The translations under genes and the position numbers were made by a program. The notes below the pieces were generated by a model. That model did no database searches. It worked only from the letters and a program-made list of their open reading frames with translations, and was not told the origin of the DNA. A stretch of DNA of 64,000 nucleotides from Diabrotica undecimpunctata. Lineage: Eukaryota; Arthropoda; Insecta; Coleoptera; Chrysomelidae. Positions 55,311 through 64,000 of the stretch are shown here, one piece after another (positions within the stretch are counted from its first letter, which is position 1; every line of letters begins with the position of its first letter). Where the stretch lies: NCBI RefSeq assembly GCF_040954645.1, contig NC_092806.1, forward strand, positions 26,995,644 through 27,059,643, given 5' to 3'.

Positions 55311-56675
55311 ATAAATCGACTATAAAAAAACCACATGCACGTGAATTGAAGAATTCCACAATCGAGTAAGAGGATAACAAGTAAAACCAATAGAGAATAA
55401 AACACCGAATTTATATCAGATTTGCCAAAAGTAACGTTTTGTGCAGATCCATTAAAATTTAAATTGCTTATTTACTCTTTGCCTGAAAGTTTCCTGGGGA
55501 GTATACGTTCATCTAGTCGCTGAGGACGTCCCTGATGGGGATTAAGGAACACGCAAATAAAACTTCTCGTTAGTTAGTTCGAGTTAAATCGATACATGCG
55601 AGAACGGGTTTGAGAAAACGGCGAATCGCGGTGGTTGGTGTGTTGGTACAAACCGAATAAAAGAGGACAGTGTCAAAACGATGGGAAAACGAGATAAGTA
55701 ACTCTTTGGCTAGTGTTAATTAAACCAACATCGACTCACGCAACGCAATCAACATTTGCATAAATCGTTGCAGTTTTGTTAATGAGCAGATTTTTTCGAA
55801 GATTTCACTATCTGGAATTTATAGTACCGATCTAAAAATGTAATTTATTTAAAAATAATACAAAGAATTTATTTCTTTTTAAGCAATCTTTACCGTGGAA
55901 ATCTTGTGGTATCAAAAATAATCGTATAATAAGAAGTAAATCTGTTCGAATACTAGCAAAAAGTTTTAAATCTACTTCTCTACAATAATCTAATTTCCAG
56001 GTGATATATTTTTGTTTAAGCAAGCAAATAATTAACAAGCAACTTTGAATAAAGTCAACATTTTTACTGAAAATTGCCGTTGCAAATTTTCCCAACGGGA
56101 CTTAGTCGGCCTTTCGATTCCCGAGGGAACGCTCGATCTCTAATCATGCTCATCATCAGCCCAGCTTTTCCTTCTAGAGCTAATGAAATTCTTAATCGAC
56201 TTCCCCATCTAGGCGCTGCTCACGTTCCGTAATCACCGGAAAATCAACACAACGAACATTCTGGTTGTCGAAACACAAATAACAAATATTTTTAACCGAT
56301 TTTGTGCTCGTCGCATGTTTGTGTATAACGTGAAATTAACCGGTCGATTGCATACACGGTGCTACTACTCGGCGAAAAACAAACAAATCGTGATGCATTT
56401 TTTGAACCCGCCTACTGTAGTACGGTAGAATTTAACACAAAAATGAATAAGCCGTCAAAAAACTTTGTCTCAAAAGTTTGATAACATTGTTTGGAGACTT
56501 ATTTGTTTCCACTTATTGATTAGAAATATATAGCTATGATTGTGTACAAGTAGGCAAAATTTGCAGTGTTAAAAGTGTTATTCGAATGAATGTTTGATTT
56601 TCTAATTATTAATGAGCATTATGTGGAATCTTGGACACTTTATTTTTAAATAATTAAATAGCAATTCATTGTAAG
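55311..56675. other. Stretch with no recognised gene
   Basis: Short frames only; no motif or repeat identified. It ends at the TA that borders the pogo-like element. Confidence 0.4.
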
Positions 56676-57166
56676 TAGGGGAGACGGGGGCTCCTTCAGA
56701 CATGGGGCAGCTTCAGACATTGATATTGTAGGTAAATTTAAGGACTCGGGTTGGCAAGATTGACAACATCAAAACATTCCATCACTACTCACACTATTGT
56801 AGTTCAGTCTGTAGAAAGTGAAAAGTTAGTTTTTGGTGGTTGAAAGTCAAATTTTTGGATTGAAGGTAAGATGAGTTTTTTATTAGAAGATAAGACTTGG
56901 ATATAGGAAGGATAATTAACATTGCTACCAGTTTTAAGTCCATTTATTGCTGTATAACCTGTACTATTCACATTTGTGGCACTCTTAGGTTATATTTTTA
57001 CATTTAGTCTGATCACATCGAGTGTGGCACCTTCAGACAAAAGGGTATGGGGATGGGGCACTATCAGACAAACGCAATGGAAAATAGAGACACCTTTTTT
57101 GAAATAACGTGCTTAAAAGTTATATATATTTAAAAAGGGTTTCTCTTTGTTGGAGATTGTTTGAAG

Positions 57167-59152
57167 ATGGTAAGAAATAGGAAGAAAAAAAAACAAAAGG
57201 AAATTTCGATGCCGAATCTATGAAAGAATGTGTAGCGGCCATCCTAGATGGTAAATCGATAAGAAATGCTGCTAAAAGTTTTGGATTAAAATATCAGACT
57301 GTTGGTATGTACGCTAAGAAGTTTAGGGACAACTCAGATGGCGAACATGATATAAAATTAAGAAACGATACTAGAAAGGTTTTTACTGACAAACAGGAAG
57401 ACGACCTTGAGGCATTAAGTGTTCAAAAATGTTTTATGGTCTTAACAATCTATAAACTCAAAAATTAGCACATGAGATGGCCAAAATGAACAATATTGAC
57501 TGTCCTAAAAACTGGAAGCTCCAAGAATGGCAGGAAAGGACTGGCTATACGGTTTTATGAAACGCCACCCAAGATTATCTCTCCGTGCTGCAGAAGGATG
57601 CAGTATTGCACGTGCAATTTTCTTTAACAAACATAATGTGAATGCTTTTTTTAATAATTACGAAAAATTAATCAAAAGATACCCAGAACTCTGTGACTCA
57701 TCCAGGATTTGGAATATGGATGAAACAAAAACTGAAACTAACCAACAACCTTTTCGTGTGATTTCACAAAAAGGCCAAAAACAAGTAGCAGCTGCAGTAA
57801 GTGGTGAGAGAGGAACTCTGGTTACTACAGTTTTGTTTATAAATACAGCTGGAAATACAATACATCCTGCTCTAGTATTTCCGAGAGTGCACTTCAAGAG
57901 CCACATGATAAATGGAGCACCAAACAGGACCTTGGGTTTGGCTCATCATTCAGGTTGGATGACCACTTTCAATTTCGTTAATGTGATGCAGCACTTTATA
58001 AAATTTTCAGGTTCCTCTGAAAAAAGAAGAATGCTTCTAATTTGCGACAATCATGAGAGCCACTTGTCTTGTCAATATAGGCAATATAACTAGCAAGAGC
58101 TAATGGCGTGCACATTTTAACAGTTCCACCCCATTGTACCAACATGATGCAACCACTGGATGTGGAATTGATGAAACCTTTTAAAACATATTATAATGCT
58201 GCAATTGATTCATGATTCATGTTGAAGTCTGACCCAGGCCACGTTTTGAAATCGATCACGTGGCCGCATGTGTTGGAATAGCACATGGCCGTGCCATGTT
58301 ACCACAGAGCATTATAAATTCTTTCAAAAAACAGGAATATTTCCAGTTGACAGGCACATATGTTTGCTCCCAGTTTGGTCAGTGAGAGACCTAATCCTCC
58401 AGACGAAACTCTTCCGGATGAATCTCTAACATGCCAACTAGCTGCAAGTCAACCAACTTTAGAACCTGAAAAACCACCCTCATCTCCTCAAATTTCAAGC
58501 GAAAACTTTCAGCAGCCAATAACTCCATCAACATCAAGCTGCCAAAACTCTACGACTATGCGCTCTCAACAGCCTGGCTGTTATTTAAGTCCTGAGGAGA
58601 TACGAGGATATCCAAAATCGAAACTCAATACTAGCTTAAAAAACCAAGAGAAAAGGGGAAAAGCAGAATAATAACTGACAACCCAGAAAAGCTTCTTCTG
58701 GCAGAAAAACAGATAAATAAAAAAACAAAGAAAAACACCAACTGTAATGCTGAACGTACTAAATCTACGAAAAGAAAACTAATTTTTTGAAAATGAGAAG
58801 AATGAAAAGACAACTGATGATGAAAATGGCAAAAACTCTGATGATAAAATATTAGAAGAACCACAGCAAAATTCTGACAGGAGTGAATTGAAAATTAAAG
58901 ATTTTGGGCTGGTTAAATTTGGGACTGTAAAACAAAAAGATGTGTATGTTGGGAGAATCATTGGTAAATGTGATGATGGGGACGTTTAAATTTCATTTTT
59001 GAGAATGTCATCTAAAGTAAATTATAAATTTTTCTACCTCATCGTACCAGATATCTCTAGTGCTTCTTTATCAGAAATTGTAGCCCTTTGGCCAACTCCT
59101 TCTGAGCAGTTGTCTTTTTCAGTTTCATTGGAAGACTTCAATATGCATTAGG
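57167..59152 (+). pseudogene. pogo-like (psq-HTH/DDE) transposase, degenerate
   Basis: Likely start ATG at 57,167, with a frame change in the following A-run. The first domain is a Psq-type helix-turn-helix (AAILDGKSIRNAAKSFGLKY, ~57,235-57,300). The DNA-binding/DDE part reads WLYGFMKRHPRLSLRAAEG, IWNMDETKTE (catalytic D), VSGERGTLVTTVLFINTAG and ICDNHESHLS (second D). The third acidic motif is not readable with confidence. The C-terminal domain (CYLSPEEIRGYPKS, then IKDFGLVKFGTVKQKDVYVG and FLRMSSKVN) matches the tail of large insect pogo/jerky-like transposases. Several stops and frameshifts (about 57,470, 58,095 and 58,670-58,800) make it non-functional. Confidence 0.82.
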
Positions 59153-59262
59153 GGTTTGATTAAGTATCATAATATAGTTTTAAATATTGTAATAAATAAT
59201 TTCTAAAACATCTATATGAGGTTGTCATTTTTCCAATTGTGTCTGAAGCTGCCCAATTCCCC

Positions 59263-59296
59263 GTCTGAAGGTGCCCCCAAGTGGGCACCTTCAGAC
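59263..59296. repeat. Perfect 14-bp palindrome at the pogo-like right end
   Basis: Arms GTCTGAAGGTGCCC (59,263-59,276) and GGGCACCTTCAGAC (59,283-59,296) around a 6-base loop. Each arm contains the TTCAGAC motif repeated near both ends of the element, so it may be a paired transposase-binding site. Confidence 0.9.
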
Positions 59297-59441
59297 GTTT
59301 TTGAAAAAGTGGTTTTTATTTTTTTACAAGTAAAGTTGGGTGAACAATGTATTTTATTAATATTTTCTTTCTTTATTTGGTGAGGTATTTAGAGTGATAG
59401 ACAGTTCAAATTTTTGTCTGAAGGAGCCCCACTCTCCCCTA

Positions 59442-61345
59442 CTTACTTCCTCTTTTATAATAATCTGAAAATATGTATTATTTATGGTAGGGCGTAGAAT
59501 ACTATAATCGTCAATATCCCGCCAACCATTCGAGAGTGAAGGTTAGACGTTAAGTTATCCTTACATTTTACCTGATTTCAGTAAGGCATCATCGGTGTTA
59601 AGAGGTAAGTCGTATTGGACTTACCTCTAATAACTGTAATTGTAATATTGGCTGTGATAACTAGAATCAGGTTAATATCTAGATTACATTGTACCGTTTT
59701 CTCGTTTATATACTTATTTTCTACATAAGCATAATTATTTTTGTTAATGCCAACAATTGGTGACTCTGAGGGCCCACGCCCCAGTGTTCTACTGATGACT
59801 TATGTCCAACTATTGTATGAAATATCTTCATTTGTGTTGAGTTTACAATAGTTTTTTAGTTTTTGATGTTTCTGGTCTAGTTTCTGCATTATCTGCCCTG
59901 ATATAGCTGTCAGTTAGTGCTGTCATATTCTTGATTTGGTCTAAATTCTAATGTTTTTTTAAACGGGTATCATCGTGTTGAAAAGGCTGTTTTATTATAT
60001 TGTTGTAAAAGTCTTTAAAGGTCGTTGTCTGCTACTAGCACTGCATCGTCTACATACATATTATAAAATGTTTTTCTTCCATTTATATCCTTTTGTTTTA
60101 CGTACTTTTTATTATTTCATTCGTGGTTTAAAAAAGAGGATCAATGCATTTTCCTGGGAAATTCAACTGGTATTGGTTGCATATTACTATTGATTGCATA
60201 AATATTCAGCTGAAATTGGTTACCGATCCAAGTCAGGATAAACGACAAAGTTTTTTGGATTAGGAAAATACCGTACCCATAACAAAAAGAAAACGGGCTC
60301 CCAGTACCAGAAACTTGGTATTTAATATTTTTCGTCACTTGTCTTCAATTGATAGCACTCATTCCTGTACTATAAATTTACACTCGACCTGAGTATGAGC
60401 ATTCACAAAACGAGCAACTGCAATCGGGGTGTTGCAATACAGTTTTTTAACCTTTTAAAATCTATCCTCACTTCAAAAATAAAAGTATAATAGTTATGTA
60501 CAAGGATAAGCACGTGTAGTTAGCAAAATCGCTTTATTGCGTCCCATTTTACGTCTGATACTGGTTTTTACTGCATTTTAATGGCACACGTGTGAATAAA
60601 ATACCAACGGTATGACAATAAAAGTCCAACAGTGTTAATGTATTAATACTGCAGGCACCATGCATAAATTAGCAAGAAAGTTGTGCTTTTTAAATGAGTA
60701 CACAAAAACTATGTTCATATAGATTTTTTCTACATCTTTAGATCTAACATAAATACAGTTTTATAACGTAAAATAAATCTTCTATATTTTTATTTCGGAA
60801 GTTGAAACAAATAAACTATTTTACGAAGAAATTCTCCGCAACTTAGAACTACATCGACCGCAATATATTTCATCCCAAAGCAGTTGCGGCAGTTTGTTAT
60901 GGTAAAGAAAAAGGTAAAGAAAGATAAAAAACAAAAAGACAGTCGCCCACTCACGAACACTACAAAGTATTGTTGGTGGGTTCACTTCTTTCTGGAATTG
61001 CTGCAGTGGTCAACTTCTCGGTTATTGTCATTGAAAAGATGTATGTTGGTTTATCGTAAGATGCATGACACTTTTAGCGGGTCCGAGAGTATAAGATATA
61101 CAGGTTAGGAATTTTTGTAGTCTGTCTACATCAAATTAAATTTCATGTTAAAAGATGTAATTACATTGTCAATGAACTTTATAAAAATAGTAAAATTGTA
61201 TAAAAGAAAAACGAATATAGGTACATACCTTAACTCTTAGACTAACAGACAGCGTCTGAAAAAAATAATCATTATTTAGTAAAATAGCACAAAACCCATT
61301 ATAAGACAACAATGTTTATTGTTTAATTATTATTATTTATAGGTA
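59442..61345. other. AT-rich stretch with one palindrome
   Basis: No gene recognised. A perfect 11-bp inverted repeat (AGAGGTAAGTC/GACTTACCTCT) lies at about 59,608-59,635. Otherwise short chance frames only. Confidence 0.45.
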
Positions 61346-61347
61346 AG

Positions 61348-61474
61348 GATAGTGCAAACACTCCTGACCATGGAGCTGCGCGAAGGGGGAGTCAAAATTC
61401 ACATAAAGGCAGAAAGGTTCTATTGTAAACCAAATTTCGTCTACTGCGCCGTAGTCAGGAGTGTTTGCACTATC
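61348..61474. mobile_element. Small palindromic MITE-like element
   Basis: The ends are a perfect 21-bp inverted repeat that starts GATAGTGCAAACACTCC (61,348-61,368 and 61,454-61,474). Weaker inverted similarity continues outward (GGTAAG versus AGTAGA) and inward. The whole is ~127 bp and non-coding. The flanks are AT-rich, so a TA duplication cannot be judged. Confidence 0.65.
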
Positions 61475-61690
61475 TCTACTGATATTTATATGTAAAGAAG
61501 ATGTATTAAAGAAATCTAGAATGATCGAGATGTCATCGAAAAATCCCGAAATTTTTAGTAATGTCCAGAATGTCAGAAAATGTATATAAACACAAGAAGT
61601 TGACAGTTTAAGTAACAGTAAGTAGTACTTAGGATTTTGAAGTTTATAGTTATCATTGTGTTAAAGTTGTGTTTGAATAAATTTATTTTA
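61475..61690. other. Spacer
   Basis: No motif recognised. Confidence 0.3.
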
Positions 61691-61860
61691 AAGAGTAAGA
61701 GATGGAACACCAGAAGGTAAATTATCACAAGGTAGACCCCCTAAAAGATGGAGAAGTAGCTGGCAGTCAACATCGCAAATACTGCTAAATCAGACCAGAC
61801 ACAACAGGCCTTAACGTAACCTAACCGAACATACGAAGAAGAAAAAGAAGATTTTAAAGA
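61690..61860 (+). pseudogene. LINE 3'-end scrap with GAA-rich tail
   Basis: A frame reads EGTPEGKLSQGRPPKRWRSS, a GRPxxRW block of the kind near the end of LINE ORF2, followed within ~100 bases by CAACAGGCCTTAACG and a GAAGAAGAAAAAGAAG tract. It looks like the last ~150 bp of a 5'-truncated LINE. Confidence 0.5.
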
Positions 61861-62059
61861 AGTGTAATAATATTCATATATAGAAATAAGAAACAAGGAC
61901 ATTTTTTTTTTCGTAAAAACACCTTATTAGAATTTTTCCAACGATTCCTCAACAGTATATGTACATCATGCCCTCCTGTTTTTAAATTTAACAAATATTG
62001 CACTAACTAACCTTTTATTAGTTTTTCCTACTAACTTTGGACTTTGGGTTTTTTCCTAC

Positions 62060-63290
62060 TTTAGAAAGTTGCTAAATGAAGAACATCAGATGAGAGACAG
62101 ATGATGCGGGATCTTAAATAAGAATGTAATAAAGGGGATAGCGAGAGATGAGCTTGTTGAGTCTTTAAATATGATGAAGAATGGTAAGGCAGTAGGACCT
62201 GATTGACTGGTGGAGGTTTGGAAGGCTCTAGGAGAGAAAGGAGTTAATATTTTAAGGTAAATGATGAGTAGGATGCACGTAGAAAGAGTGTGATGGTATC
62301 ATTGTATAAAGATAAAGGAGGCTGTAAGAACTGTAGAGGGATAAAGCATGTCACACACAACGAAAATTTGGGAGAGAACCGTAGAGCCAAGGTTAAGGAG
62401 AGAGACATCGATAGGAGAAGAAAAGTTTGGGTTTATGCCAGGAAGGAGGACATGGATGTTTTGTTTGCTTTGACACAGTTGCTAAACAGTCCCTAGACAA
62501 GAGTTATGAAGATGTATGAGAGAGAAATGGGTTCCTGAAAAGTACTTAAATGCTCGTGAAGGATATGTATGAAGGAGCGTACACCAAAGTAAGAACTTGA
62601 GTTCTTACCTTCAACTTTTAACAACTTACTTACAAATACCTGTTTAATCTTGTTATGAATGTACTGACAAGGGGATCCTTGGTCAATACTCTTTGCTGAT
62701 GATATCGATATATCGATATACTTAAGATTAGCAGATCGAGATCGGAGTATATGTGGTTAGGAGGTAAAAGAATGGCTGGGGACAGAATTGCTTGGAGAAA
62801 AACTAGGAGGAGTAAGAGAATTTAAATACCTTGGCTACATAACGGAAAATGGGACATTAGGTACGGGACACTGAGCGGGATACTTTCTGATCGAAAAATC
62901 GGGGAAGGGCTTGAAAGGCAGAATATACAAGAGTGTAGCGAGACCTGCGTTGGTGTAAGGCTGTGAAGTGTGGCCTGTAAAGAAGATTCAGCAAAAGAAG
63001 ATGGAGGTAGCTGAAATGAAAATGTTACGGTGGATGCTGTTACATTTCTAAGACTAGAATTGATAGCATCAGGAACGACCTTATTAAGGGAAAGAGCCGC
63101 GGTGACTACAGTCTTAAAAAAGATTCAAGAACAAAGACTGCAATGGTTTAGTCATGTTAGATGTAAAAATAAAAATTATGTGGGATGAAAGATAGAGCTG
63201 TTAGGACTTGGGAGGACTTGGGAGAAAAAGATTTAGGTGAAGAAGACCCGATGGACAGAAATGGGTGACGACGAAGAGTAAGGAACGGTG
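62060..63290 (+). pseudogene. LINE RT remnant, heavily decayed
   Basis: Over many frame changes the plus strand gives LVESLNMMKNGKAVGPD, EEKFGFMPGRRT, ILFADDIDI (catalytic ADD near 62,690), VREFKYLGYITENGT, GRIYKSVARPAL followed by a GCEVWPVKK-type block, and KMEVAEMKMLRWM. This is the full RT order of a non-LTR element with the endonuclease missing. Stops and frameshifts are frequent, so it is an old copy. Clade not determined. Confidence 0.7.
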
Positions 63291-64000
63291 ATATCTGAAA
63301 AGGGAAAAGCTGATGAAGAAGAGTTAGTTTCTCCTACTGTCAAGTAGCCGTCAATTGTAAAGGTAATAGTAGTTTTGTGTTTTGATTCTGGAAGGTGACA
63401 CGCATATATTGTGTACAGAACTGGATCTAATGCGCTAGTATCTTCCAATCTCTCGGCCTGATGTTTACTGCTTCTGACTCAATTACGATTTTCCATCTGG
63501 ATGACGATAAGTGGATCAATAATCACGTCAATCTGTTTGTAGCACCATAACATAAGTATTCTGAGCGAAAAAAACTTAATTGATTCGTAAAATTTGTCAA
63601 AGTTTACGAGACTTCAAGCTTGTTAGATGCCTTGGCTGACCAAATATGGGATGGCGTGAGTCACTGTCTTGTTTCTTATTGTAAATCTCAGAAAAAGATT
63701 TCCTTCTGATCTTGGGAATTCTTATTACAAGAAATGCAAGAATTGAGATTCTATAAGTATAGTACACTTGGCTGAGCTCCCCAGGGAAGGATATTATAAC
63801 ATTGTGACACGCTATGACATATACAAAGACAAAAACCAAACAAATCATTGATTGTTAGTAACATTCAAGTTCTATATTTTTAAGAACCTTTTAACACTTC
63901 TATGAATAAATTCATGCTTATGCTTATTCATACTTATGTTAATGCTGATTTCATATATTACTTTACCATTTTTATGTCAAGAATCTTAAAATATCAAGAA
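63291..64000. other. Stretch with no recognised gene
   Basis: Short minus-strand frames (63,233-63,448 and 63,597-63,848) have no recognisable motif. The window ends in AT-rich sequence. Confidence 0.4.

Larger units (their letters stand above)
56678..59439 (+). mobile_element. pogo-like DNA transposon
   Basis: 2,762-bp element. Left end GGGGAGACGGGGGCTCCTTC and the complement of the right end GGGGAGAGTGGGGCTCCTTC differ at only a few bases. TA flanks both sides (56,676-56,677 and 59,440-59,441). Both subterminal regions carry repeated TTCAGAC motifs. The interior holds a degenerate pogo-like transposase. All features fit the pogo branch of Tc1/mariner. Confidence 0.9.

Noticed and set aside
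1..64000. tRNA or rRNA genes
   Set aside because: I looked for cloverleaf-like GC-richer stretches and conserved box motifs and saw none convincing; a covariance search was not possible.

Overview
This window looks like AT-rich insect nuclear DNA; a beetle or another arthropod with a large repeat-rich genome is plausible, but the sequence does not settle it. I see no convincing host gene, tRNA, rRNA or CRISPR array. Nearly everything recognisable is transposable-element (TE) sequence of several classes and ages, in one place nested, separated by AT-rich stretches in which I recognise nothing.

Layout. 0-5.6 kb: a piggyBac-like tail, a minus-strand LINE reverse transcriptase (RT) remnant, short LINE tails and a broken Tc1-like transposase (DD34E). 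8-15 kb: a LINE RNase H piece, a decayed Jockey-like LINE with an exact 107-bp tandem duplication, and three LINE C-terminal remnants. 17.2-18.0 kb: a palindromic element with long inverted ends around a piece of Gypsy RNase H. 18.64-26.46 kb: a complete env-bearing Gypsy-family (errantivirus-like) LTR element. Its LTRs look identical and it has an ATCT target duplication, but pol and env are broken. 28-32.6 kb: transposase scraps, a truncated PIF/Harbinger transposon with TTA duplication, and a 113-bp tandem repeat. 33.6-36.0 kb: an RTE-like LINE inserted, with a 14-bp target duplication, into an older LINE on the opposite strand. 37-41.8 kb: LINE tails, a non-coding TIR element and a Penelope-like GIY-YIG remnant. 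42.08-44.11 kb: a DNA transposon with ~507-bp inverted repeats and a DUF4817/DDE transposase. 45.8-46.9 kb: a LINE split by an LTR-like insertion. 47.03-53.35 kb: a BEL/Pao element on the minus strand with one uninterrupted 1757-codon gag-pol, identical-looking LTRs and an AGTAT duplication; it is the best candidate for an active element here. 54.5-55.3 kb: a LINE RNase H remnant. 56.68-59.44 kb: a pogo-like transposon with a repeated subterminal motif. 61-63.3 kb: a small palindromic MITE and LINE remnants.

How the parts relate: the two LTR elements are the youngest insertions because their LTRs have not visibly diverged. The LINE tails are old and much mutated. The Penelope-like remnant, together with several short hairpin motifs resembling the hammerhead ribozyme core, suggests that Penelope-like retroelements once spread here. 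Coordinates of decayed elements are approximate; those of elements with matched ends and target duplications are base-accurate as far as I could count.
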